Source: Saprospiraceae bacterium (GTDB lineage: Bacteria > Bacteroidota > Bacteroidia > Chitinophagales > Saprospiraceae). Taken from it: a stretch of DNA of 64,000 nucleotides. Where the stretch lies: NCBI GenBank assembly GCA_016715965.1, contig JADJXG010000001.1, forward strand, positions 2,857,501-2,921,500. The letters are read 5' to 3'. Position numbers and translations under genes: made by a program. Positions 43,611-51,229 of this stretch are shown one piece after another. The first letter of the stretch is position 1. The number at the start of each line of letters is the position of its first letter. A model generated the notes under the pieces. It saw nothing but the letters and a program-made list of their open reading frames with translations, was not told the origin of the DNA and did no database searches.

Positions 43611-44923
43611 AACCTAAACACTTTTGGCTTGGCATTTTCCTCTCAGGATTCTTGCTTCATTGTACACAAAAACCCAATCTAGAACACAAACATTGGACTC
43701 AAGCCATCAATTTGTATGAGATCATGCCAAAAAATTTTACGGCAACCCATGACCTGAAAGGAGTCATGGGGCAATTAAAGAAACTCCGATCTCAATTTAT
43801 TTCAGGAATCGTTTTGCTTCCACTTTCACCCACCGAGGACGGATCCAATTCTTTTAATCCGGGAGATCCATATGCATCCATCAACCTGACAGCCTTTGAT
43901 ACTACTGTAACGGATGATAAAACTTTTCGCACATTCATCGATTCTTGTCGTTTCTATAAAATCAAGATTTTTCTCGAATTAAATCTGGCTTACACCGGCC
44001 CAGCACATGCATGGCGAAAGGACAAGCCAGAATATTATCAATCCAATGAAGAGCAGGTCGATGGAAAATACAACCAAAAATATGTCAGACTCAATTTGGA
44101 AAATAAAAGTGTTCAGTCCAAATTGCTTAAAGCTGTGGAACACTGGTCCGATCGATATGATTTGGATGGTATTGTTGTGGTGCATGGAGATGAGATTTCC
44201 GATGAATTTTGGACAAAAATTTCCAAGGTAGTGCATTCCAATGGTCAATTGCTAATTGCTTCTGCTCAGAAACCTGAGCTCATGGAAAGTGGTATTGTCG
44301 ATAGTTATTTAAATTGGGAATTATTTGATTTATTTCAAAAAATGGCTTCCAACCAACTTAAAACATCTGATTTTCAAAACATATTGAATACAAGCAAAAA
44401 CTCAAAGTATCGGAATAGCTCGATCATGTTTAGCCAGAATGCAATGACAAATCGCTCCCATGGCTCCGAGTATGAGCGTTGCCAGGATTGCTATAAACAA
44501 TGTGCTTTGCTCACTTATTTGTTGGGCGGTGTTCCGTGGGTTCTTAATGGACAAGAAGGTCCGGCGTTTTTTGGTATCAATACTTTTACAAAGGAGCCAT
44601 TGTCAGATCTGTATGTGTACAATCGCGATTTTTATCGCGCCTTGAACATTCATAGGAGGGAAAATGCAGCTTTAAACTCACTCCTGGAGAATTCTCCGGT
44701 GTTGTGTTCCGATTCTGAGGAAGTGTTGGCTTTCGAAAGACGCCATGGCAATTTGTCCATTGTATTTATGGGAAATCTGACCAATCAGAAAGTCCAATAT
44801 CAGGTAAATAAGGATTTTAGATTTTATACAGAATTTTTTACCCGTGCCATGGTTAGTTTTGAGCCCGGAGCCATTTATACTTTGGCCCCTTATCAATACA
44901 TTATGCTGACCAACCTGAAGTAA
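43607..44923 (+). CDS. GH13-fold lipoprotein with lost catalytic residues
   Basis: 438 residues. Lipoprotein signal ends FLLHCTQ. The sequence follows an alpha-amylase (GH13) barrel: WTQAINLYEIMPKNF, SGIVLLPLSPTEDGSNSFNPGDPYA, IFLELNLAYTGPAHAW, DLDGIVVVHGDEI, GQLLIASAQKPEL, IMFSQNAMTNR and a C-terminal beta domain with LSIVFMGNLTN. Compared with active enzymes, region I NH is AY, the region II Arg and nucleophile Asp are Val190 and Val192, the region III acid Glu is Ser219 and the region IV His-Asp is Ala279-Met280. It is probably a carbohydrate-binding or structural pseudoenzyme at the periplasmic face. It is coupled to the SWIM protein gene. Confidence 0.8.
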   Translation: MKPKHFWLGIFLSGFLLHCTQKPNLEHKHWTQAINLYEIMPKNFTATHDLKGVMGQLKKLRSQFISGIVLLPLSPTEDGSNSFNPGDPYASINLTAFDTTVTDDKTFRTFIDSCRFYKIKIFLELNLAYTGPAHAWRKDKPEYYQSNEEQVDGKYNQKYVRLNLENKSVQSKLLKAVEHWSDRYDLDGIVVVHGDEISDEFWTKISKVVHSNGQLLIASAQKPELMESGIVDSYLNWELFDLFQKMASNQLKTSDFQNILNTSKNSKYRNSSIMFSQNAMTNRSHGSEYERCQDCYKQCALLTYLLGGVPWVLNGQEGPAFFGINTFTKEPLSDLYVYNRDFYRALNIHRRENAALNSLLENSPVLCSDSEEVLAFERRHGNLSIVFMGNLTNQKVQYQVNKDFRFYTEFFTRAMVSFEPGAIYTLAPYQYIMLTNLK

Positions 44924-44929
44924 AACCAA

Positions 44930-45397
44930 ATGGAGATTCAGTTATGGTGGGTGGGTAAAACCAGTTTTGGCTTTTTGCGGGATGGTGTTTCAGAATACCA
45001 AAAGAGGTTGTCTCATTTTTGTCGATTTACAATTAGAGAGTATCCCGATGTAAAGCCAGTTGGTGATTCCTCCGTATTGTCAAAGCTGGAAGCTGATCAG
45101 TGGATAAAACAGCTTAAATCAGACGATTTGCTGATTTTATGTGATGAAAACGGCCAGGAACTAAATACCAGAATGTTTGCCGGATTTATTGAAACACAAC
45201 TCCAGAGCCGTGCAAAAAGATTGATCTTTGTCATTGGCGGCGCATATGGTTTTAGCAAGGAGATCAAATCTGTCAGCCACTCCATCATCTCTTTTTCTAA
45301 GATGACTTTCTCTCATCAAATGTTTCGATTAATATTTATGGAGCAACTATATAGAGCATTTACCATTGTGAAATCAATTCCATACCACCATGACTGA
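44930..45397 (+). CDS. rlmH: 23S rRNA pseudouridine-1915 N3-methyltransferase
   Basis: 155 residues, the typical RlmH length. SPOUT-type methyltransferase that methylates pseudouridine 1915 in helix 69 of 23S rRNA. Motifs: WWVGKTSFGFLRDGVSEYQKRL, LCDENGQELNT, the SAM-binding knot region FVIGGAYGFSKEI, and the conserved C-terminal MTFSHQMFRLIFMEQLYRAF followed by IPYHHD. It follows the GH13-like gene by 6 bp and overlaps the rhomboid gene by 8 bp. Confidence 0.95.
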   Translation: MEIQLWWVGKTSFGFLRDGVSEYQKRLSHFCRFTIREYPDVKPVGDSSVLSKLEADQWIKQLKSDDLLILCDENGQELNTRMFAGFIETQLQSRAKRLIFVIGGAYGFSKEIKSVSHSIISFSKMTFSHQMFRLIFMEQLYRAFTIVKSIPYHHD

Positions 45398-45989
45398 ACC
45401 CATTTTTTTAGTAACTTATCTATTGTTGATCCTCATGGTTCTGATTTCCGTCCTCGCATTCAACAATCATCTATGGATTGAAAAATTAAGACACTATCCC
45501 TGGCAAGAAGCCAGAGATCATTCCTGGTACCGATGGATCGGTTGTGGCTTTGTGCACGGCAATTACCTCCACTTGTTTCTCAACGCATTTGTGCTATATC
45601 AGTTTGGTTTGGCTGTAGAAAACCTGTATGCCGAACAATTTGGTCAGGGCGCCGGAAATTTGATTTTCCTTTTGGTGTACCTTGCAATCCTTGCATTGTC
45701 CTGTTTACCCACCTATTTAAAATTCAAGAACAACCCGTCTTATGCATCTATTGGTGCTTCCGGTGCTATCTCGGGCATCCTTTTTATTTACATCTACCAT
45801 TTCCCCCTAAATCTCCTTTATTTTTATGGAATCATTCCCATTCCTGCTTTATTAATGGGAGTTTTATACTTGATTTACTCCTGGTGGGCTGCAAGAAATA
45901 CAAGCGATGGAATTGATCATGAAGCCCATTACTACGGAGCTTTGCTGGGTCTTCTTGCAGCATTGGTTTTGGACTTCTTCCCAACTTGA
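45390..45989 (+). CDS. Rhomboid-family intramembrane serine protease
   Basis: 199 residues with six membrane helices. Rhomboid motifs: HGNYLHLFLNAFVLYQFG in helix 2 (HxxxN), GASGAISGILF with the catalytic Ser (GxSG) in helix 4, and HYYGALLGLLAALVL with the catalytic His in helix 6. It cuts membrane-spanning substrates; none can be named. The start overlaps the end of rlmH by 8 bp. Confidence 0.9.
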   Translation: MTEPIFLVTYLLLILMVLISVLAFNNHLWIEKLRHYPWQEARDHSWYRWIGCGFVHGNYLHLFLNAFVLYQFGLAVENLYAEQFGQGAGNLIFLLVYLAILALSCLPTYLKFKNNPSYASIGASGAISGILFIYIYHFPLNLLYFYGIIPIPALLMGVLYLIYSWWAARNTSDGIDHEAHYYGALLGLLAALVLDFFPT

Positions 45990-46051
45990 TTTATTTTTTC
46001 GGAACAATTGACTTTTACGGTACATACATTTAATAATTAATTAATATTGCA

Positions 46052-46085
46052 TTGTTTTACGGCGGATTGTGAAAAACTACCTTTG
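46052..46085 (+). promoter_or_regulatory. Promoter of the pst operon
   Basis: TTG (46052-46054), 23 bp, TACCTTTG (46078-46085). TTTTACGG occurs just upstream (46013-46020) and again within the spacer (46055-46062), a possible regulator site. The leader to pstS would be about 120 nt and contains a hairpin GGAATT/AATTCC around 46109-46143. Confidence 0.55.
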
Positions 46086-46210
46086 CGCCCAAAGACCAGA
46101 CCCTGTTGGAATTGAATGGATTGCAGAATTTCATCTAATTCCATATTTATATATCGACCATTGGTTTTTTATTGGTATTTAATTTTAATATTTTGGCAAC
46201 TTCCAAATTT

Positions 46211-47047
46211 ATGAAATCATTTTATGTAATTCCTTTATTGATTCTATTTGCCATCGCATGTGGTGGCACAAAGCAGAAGGCGGATCTGGCTCTCAATTTG
46301 AAAGGCAGCGATACGGTCTTGCCCCTTGCACAAAAGACCACGGAGGGTTTTCTCAAAGCAAATCCTGAGCTATCAGTTGCAGTAGTTGGAGGAGGCAGCG
46401 GCACCGGCATTACGGCTTTGATGGATGGCAATACTGACATAGCCATGTCCTCCAGAGATCTTAAAATAGAAGAAAAAATTAAATTAAAAGAGAAGGGTTT
46501 GGATGTGCAGGTAGTCACGATAGGCATTGATGCTTTGGCGGTTGTGGTCCATCCGAGCAACAGCGTTTCCAAACTCACCAGAGAACAAATCGAAGGAATT
46601 TTTACAGGAGCTATTACAAATTGGTCTGAGGTAGGGGGTGAAAATATGGAGATCGTGTGTTATTCCAGGGAGAATAGTTCAGGTACGTATGAATTCTTTA
46701 AAGAACATGTTCTCAACAAAAAAAATTATGGCAATACAGTTCTCAATATGCCGGCAACAGGCGCCATTGTGCAATCCATTGGTCAAACCAAAGGTGCCAT
46801 TGGATACATTGGTTTGGCTTATATAACTCCTGAAGTTAAAACCATTGACGTGTCTTACGATGGCGGCCAAAACTACTATGCGCCCAATTTTGACAATGCG
46901 ATGAATAAAACTTATCCCATTTCTAGGCCTTTGTATTACATCTTTGACCAGAAAATAGAGACAAAAATTAAACCTTATCTGGATTATTGTCTGTCTGCTG
47001 AAGGGCAGCAGCTTGTAAAAGATGTAGGTTACTTACCCGTACAATAA
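46211..47047 (+). CDS. pstS: Phosphate-binding lipoprotein PstS
   Basis: 278 residues from ATG at 46211; the longer frame from 46172 has no signal character. Lipobox LFAIACGG, then the PstS fold: LKGSDTVLPLAQKTTEGF, VVGGGSGTGITALMDG (phosphate loop), IAMSSRDLK, IEGIFTGAITNWSEVGG, SRENSSGTYEFF and AKGAIGYIG-like TKGAIGYIGLAY. It is the periplasmic phosphate receptor of the high-affinity Pst system and the first gene of the operon. Confidence 0.95.
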   Translation: MKSFYVIPLLILFAIACGGTKQKADLALNLKGSDTVLPLAQKTTEGFLKANPELSVAVVGGGSGTGITALMDGNTDIAMSSRDLKIEEKIKLKEKGLDVQVVTIGIDALAVVVHPSNSVSKLTREQIEGIFTGAITNWSEVGGENMEIVCYSRENSSGTYEFFKEHVLNKKNYGNTVLNMPATGAIVQSIGQTKGAIGYIGLAYITPEVKTIDVSYDGGQNYYAPNFDNAMNKTYPISRPLYYIFDQKIETKIKPYLDYCLSAEGQQLVKDVGYLPVQ

Positions 47048-47071
47048 GAGTGTGGTCAACCACTTCATTGC

Positions 47072-48259
47072 ATGCAGCGAACTTTAGAAAAAGGCGTAGA
47101 AATTTTAATCAAAACCTGTGGATATTTTACCTCAGTAGTAGTTATTCTGATTGTAATTTTCTTATTCAAGGAAGGTATTTCCTTCATAGGATCCTCACCG
47201 GTGGAAGAGGGTTTTTCCATCATTGTATCCAAATCAAATTCTCTCCAAAGCATAACAAGTCAACAGGCAAAAAATATTTTTGATGGGAAGATTACCAACT
47301 GGTCGGAACTAGGAGGAGATGCCTCTGACATCAAGTTGTTTTCACTGGAAGATCTGAGCAAAATATTTTCTGAGGAAGAATTGGGAAATGATTTTGAAAA
47401 TTCTGACAAGTGCATTGAAAAGCTTTTGGACAGTATTCCTGGTGCCATGGTGGCGATGTTGGATGCTGCTTTGCCGGACAAACACGCTCTGAATGTATTG
47501 CCTCTCGATAAAATCACACTTTACAAATTTTTGGCAGATACAGAATGGTTTCCAACGGCAAAACCAGTCGGTGTTTTTGGTGCGTTGCCCTTGTTGTTGG
47601 GTACACTTTTGGTGAGCTTTATGGCCATTCTTTTCGCACTTCCGTTTGGCTTGGCAGGTGCCATTTATTTGGCAGAGATTGCAGATAAAAGAGTCAGAAA
47701 TTTTCTCAAGCCTCTGATTGAATTATTGTCTGGAATTCCCTCAGTGGTGTATGGTTTTTTTGGGCTTGTGGTGATTGTTCCATTTGTGCAAAATCTATTT
47801 GATCTGTCCGTTGGCGAAACAGCCCTGAGCGGAAGCATCGTGTTGGCCATAATGGCGCTTCCCACCATAATTACAGTCTCTGAGGATGCCATTCGTTCCA
47901 TCCCATCAGATGTACGTCAAGCCAGTTTGGCTTTGGGTGCTTCTCATTGGCAAACCATCACAAGGGTACTAGTGCCTTATGCAGCATCGGGAATCAGCGC
48001 CGCAATTATTTTGGGGGTCGGCAGGGCGATTGGCGAAACCATGGCTGTACTAATGGTAACTGGAAATGCGGCCATTATTCCTTATGGATTGACACATCCT
48101 GTCAGGACCATCCCTGCTACCATCGCTGCAGAGTTGGGCGAAGCCTCCTTTGGCGGTCTGCATTTTAAAGCTTTGTTTGCATTGGGTTGCATCTTGTTCA
48201 TTATTACTTTTGTGACCAATTACATGGTGGATTCTATATCACGAAAAAGAAAAATCTGA
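47072..48259 (+). CDS. pstC: Phosphate transporter permease PstC with PstS-like insertion
   Basis: 395 residues, about 80-100 longer than the basic PstC. After the first membrane helix (SVVVILIVIFLFKEGISF) residues 43-160 form an extra periplasmic segment with SITSQQAKNIFDGKITNWS and ELGG, which lines up with residues 119-143 of the PstS encoded just upstream. The permease core follows: LLLGTLLVSFMAILFALPFGLAGAI, GIPSVVYGFFGL, ASLALGASHWQTITRVLVPYAASGI (EAA loop) and GRAIGETMAVLM. It starts 25 bp after pstS. Confidence 0.93.
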   Translation: MQRTLEKGVEILIKTCGYFTSVVVILIVIFLFKEGISFIGSSPVEEGFSIIVSKSNSLQSITSQQAKNIFDGKITNWSELGGDASDIKLFSLEDLSKIFSEEELGNDFENSDKCIEKLLDSIPGAMVAMLDAALPDKHALNVLPLDKITLYKFLADTEWFPTAKPVGVFGALPLLLGTLLVSFMAILFALPFGLAGAIYLAEIADKRVRNFLKPLIELLSGIPSVVYGFFGLVVIVPFVQNLFDLSVGETALSGSIVLAIMALPTIITVSEDAIRSIPSDVRQASLALGASHWQTITRVLVPYAASGISAAIILGVGRAIGETMAVLMVTGNAAIIPYGLTHPVRTIPATIAAELGEASFGGLHFKALFALGCILFIITFVTNYMVDSISRKRKI

Positions 48260-48267
48260 ATGGCGGT

Positions 48268-49149
48268 ATGATAGTATTTCCAGATAGCTCAGATCAAACC
48301 AAAAGATGGTCGCAAATTTTTTTCTTCGGGCTGGCTAGAATATTGTCTATATTCATTATTGTCATACTGCTTGTTATTTTATACTTTATCATCAGTCGGG
48401 GAATTTCCGTGATAAGTTGGGAATTTTTGACAGCAGCTCCCAAAGAAAGCATGACCCAAGGTGGTATCATGCCCGCCATCATCGGTACACTTTATCTGAT
48501 TTTATACAGCATGCTGATCGCTTTTCCAATCGGGGTCATGGCTGGAATCTACGTGCATGAATATTCCAAGGATGGACCGGTCAAGCGGTTTATCAAAATG
48601 ATGACCAATAACCTGTCGGGGATACCTTCCATTGTTTTCGGTTTGTTCGGCATGGCCTTGTTTGTCAATTATCTCAATTTTGGCGCTTCCATTCTGGCAG
48701 GTTCTTTGACCCTTGCATTGCTCAGCTTGCCATTGATCATTCGGACCACCGAAGAGAGTCTCAAATCAGTGGATCAGGGATTTCGCAATGGAAGCTATGC
48801 CCTTGGTGCATCCAAGTTGTACACCATTCGAAAAGTTGTTTTGCCCATCGCATTTCCAAATATTATCACCGGTTTGATTCTCAGCATAGGACGGGTCTCC
48901 GGCGAGACGGCACCCATCTTATTTACAGCTGCAGCTTATTTCTTGCCTAAACTCCCTTCCTCTGTGATGGAGCAATGCATGGCTTTGCCTTACCATTTGT
49001 ATGTGATTACCACAAGCGGAACCGAAGTGGCTAAAACCAGGCCCATGGCTTATGGAACTGCACTTGTTTTGATCATGATTGTCTTAGTGGTCAATCTGGT
49101 GGCCAATCTTTTGCGAAATTATTTTGCCTCCAAAGTTAAAATGAAATAA
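48268..49149 (+). CDS. pstA: Phosphate transporter permease PstA
   Basis: 293 residues from ATG at 48268, which is 8 bp after the pstC stop; a longer frame from 48187 lies inside pstC. Six membrane helices; GGIMPAIIGTLYLILYSMLIAFPIGVMAGIYVHEY, NNLSGIPSIVFGLFGMALFV, the EAA loop GSYALGASKLYTIRKVVLP and GRVSGETAPILFTAAAYF are all typical of PstA. It forms the inner-membrane channel with PstC. The stop overlaps the pstB start (TAATG). Confidence 0.95.
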   Translation: MIVFPDSSDQTKRWSQIFFFGLARILSIFIIVILLVILYFIISRGISVISWEFLTAAPKESMTQGGIMPAIIGTLYLILYSMLIAFPIGVMAGIYVHEYSKDGPVKRFIKMMTNNLSGIPSIVFGLFGMALFVNYLNFGASILAGSLTLALLSLPLIIRTTEESLKSVDQGFRNGSYALGASKLYTIRKVVLPIAFPNIITGLILSIGRVSGETAPILFTAAAYFLPKLPSSVMEQCMALPYHLYVITTSGTEVAKTRPMAYGTALVLIMIVLVVNLVANLLRNYFASKVKMK

Positions 49150-49907
49150 TGAATTCCAAAATCCAGACCAAAGATGTCCATTTGTTCTACGGAGACTTTC
49201 ATGCTTTAAAAGGGATTAGTGTTGGAATTTTTGAAAAATCGGTGACAGCCCTTATCGGACCATCTGGTTGTGGTAAATCGACTTTCCTCCGATTGTTTAA
49301 TCGAATGAATGACTTGATCGAGAACGTAACCATTAAAGGTGAGATCTTGATTGACGGAAAAAACATCTATCAAATCAAGCAATCTGAAATTGACAATCTG
49401 AGAAGAAAAGTAGGTATGGTTTTTCAAAAACCGAATCCCTTTCCAAAAACCATCTTTGAAAATGTGGCCTATGGTTTGCGCGTCAATGGAATTTCCCAAG
49501 AAAATGTGATAGCCAGCCAGGTGGAGCTTTCTCTGAGACAAGCGGCCTTATGGGATGAGGTCAAGGACAAACTGAAGAAATCTGCTTTTGAGCTTTCCGG
49601 AGGTCAGCAGCAAAGATTGTGCATTGCAAGAGCCCTTGCTGTCGAACCATCCATCCTCTTAATGGATGAGCCGGCTTCAGCGCTGGATCCCATTTCTACT
49701 GCCAAGATTGAGGAGCTTATTTTTGAACTTAAGAAAGATTATACCATTATTATCGTCACCCACAATATGCAGCAGGCAGGTCGGATAAGCGATTATACAG
49801 GCTTCTTTTTAAACGGGGAATTGATTGAGTTTGACGAAACAAAAACCATTTTCACCAACCCCAAAAACAATCGGACTGAAAGTTATATCACCGGCCGTTT
49901 TGGCTGA
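49149..49907 (+). CDS. pstB: Phosphate transporter ATPase PstB
   Basis: 252 residues. ABC ATPase: Walker A GPSGCGKST, LRLFNRMNDLIENVTIKGE (PstB-specific), Q-loop MVFQKPNPFP, signature FELSGGQQQRLCIARAL, Walker B ILLMDEPASALDP, switch His in VTHNMQQA, and the C-terminal FTNPKNNRTESYITGRFG. It powers phosphate import through PstCA. It is translationally coupled to pstA. Confidence 0.97.
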   Translation: MNSKIQTKDVHLFYGDFHALKGISVGIFEKSVTALIGPSGCGKSTFLRLFNRMNDLIENVTIKGEILIDGKNIYQIKQSEIDNLRRKVGMVFQKPNPFPKTIFENVAYGLRVNGISQENVIASQVELSLRQAALWDEVKDKLKKSAFELSGGQQQRLCIARALAVEPSILLMDEPASALDPISTAKIEELIFELKKDYTIIIVTHNMQQAGRISDYTGFFLNGELIEFDETKTIFTNPKNNRTESYITGRFG

Positions 49908-49919
49908 TAAAGATCGATT

Positions 49920-50600
49920 ATGACACATTTAGATTCAGAAATTAATGAATTAAAATTAGAGCTGTCACAAATGTGGGAGCTGGTCAATTCTCAATTGGAA
50001 AAAACCCAACAATCTTTGTCAAAGTTTGACAGAGATTTGGCATTGGAGGTGCAGGAGAATGAGAAACGGGTAAACGCTTATGAACTTCATATTGATAAGG
50101 CGTGTGAAGATTTCCTGGCTTTGTACCAGCCTCTTGCGACTGATTTGCGTTTTATATTGTCGACCTTGAAAATCAACACAAATCTGGAGAGAATCGCTGA
50201 CATCGCATCAGGAATTTCTGAATTTATCAGTGATGTGGATACAGGATTCGAACCCAAAATTTTGGATCAGATGTCTGCCCTTAAAATGCTTTCCATCAGT
50301 GTTGAGATGGTGCGGGATCTTAAAGAAGCTTATCAATACGAAAATACTTCACTGGCAAGAACCATCTTCAACAGAGACAAACTACTGGATGCCATCAATG
50401 AAAAAGCCAGTACCCTGGCCATTGAATGCCTGGATCATTTTCCAGACCAAAAAAGACACACCTTACATGTTTTATCCATGATTCGAAAAATTGAGCGAAT
50501 CGGCGACCAGTGCAAAAACATTGCGGAAGAGATCATCTTTTACCTGGATGCAAAAGTGGTTAAACATAAGAAAAAACTGAACGAATCTGACAAAGAATGA
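49920..50600 (+). CDS. phoU: Phosphate signalling protein PhoU
   Basis: 226 residues. Two similar three-helix halves; the conserved acidic metal-binding patches read ENEKRVNAYELHIDKACEDFLALYQPLATDLRF and KIERIGDQCKNIAEEIIFYL. PhoU links Pst activity to the PhoR kinase and represses the Pho response when phosphate is plentiful. It is the last gene of the pst operon, 12 bp after pstB. Confidence 0.95.
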   Translation: MTHLDSEINELKLELSQMWELVNSQLEKTQQSLSKFDRDLALEVQENEKRVNAYELHIDKACEDFLALYQPLATDLRFILSTLKINTNLERIADIASGISEFISDVDTGFEPKILDQMSALKMLSISVEMVRDLKEAYQYENTSLARTIFNRDKLLDAINEKASTLAIECLDHFPDQKRHTLHVLSMIRKIERIGDQCKNIAEEIIFYLDAKVVKHKKKLNESDKE

Positions 50601-50666
50601 TGTACGGCTAAGGTCCGTTTTAGCTGAAGTGGATTCTAATGCCGAGCTGGATACTTAAATTTGTGG

Positions 50667-50674
50667 TACTTTTG
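50667..50674 (+). promoter_or_regulatory. -7 box of coaD
   Basis: TACTTTTG matches TAnnTTTG and lies 26 bp before the coaD start; a clear -33 element was not found. Confidence 0.4.
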
Positions 50675-50700
50675 CAAGGACTTCATTCAGTCAATGAATA

Positions 50701-51180
50701 ATGATGAAAATTGCTGTACTTCCCGGATCATTCGATCCAATTACCACCGGGCATTTGGATATTGTATACAGGGCTTTACCTTTGTTTGATAAAATTGTGA
50801 TTGCAGTTGGGGTTAATTCACAAAAGAAATACCTGTTCCCTTTGCAGCAACGATTGAATTGGCTTAGAGATCTTTTTTCGGCAGAAACCAAAATTGAGAT
50901 CGCAAACTATGAAGGCCTCACCTTGCATTATTGTCAGAAAATAGGGGCCCAATACCTGGTGAGAGGAATAAGAAACGCAGCAGACTTTGACTATGAAAGA
51001 ACCATTTCACAAATCAACCATACGGTGGCCAATGAGCTGGAGACCGTTTTTTTTATTGCAAGACCAGAGCTAAGTCACGTTAGCTCAACCATCGTCCGTG
51101 AATTGATTTTAGGCAAGGGTGACATCCGCAGTTTTGTACCGCCATCCATTATAGCCCATATTTACAATCCGACAGACTGA
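50701..51180 (+). CDS. coaD: Phosphopantetheine adenylyltransferase
   Basis: 159 residues; the ATG at 50704 is an equally good start. It catalyses the fourth step of coenzyme A synthesis. Motifs: LPGSFDPITTGHLDIVYRA with the T/HxGH nucleotide site (TGHL), YEGLTLHYCQKIGAQYLVRGIRNAADFDYE, and HVSSTIVRELILGKGDI (ISSTxVRE-type). The size matches bacterial CoaD. Confidence 0.96.
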   Translation: MMKIAVLPGSFDPITTGHLDIVYRALPLFDKIVIAVGVNSQKKYLFPLQQRLNWLRDLFSAETKIEIANYEGLTLHYCQKIGAQYLVRGIRNAADFDYERTISQINHTVANELETVFFIARPELSHVSSTIVRELILGKGDIRSFVPPSIIAHIYNPTD

Positions 51181-51229
51181 TCTTTATTCAAGCAGTTTTG
51201 TTCTTTTTTTTGAAATAAATTCTGAACCA

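Noticed and set aside
50604..50621. Terminator after phoU
   Set aside because: The stem ACGG/CCGT is only 4 bp, too weak to call.
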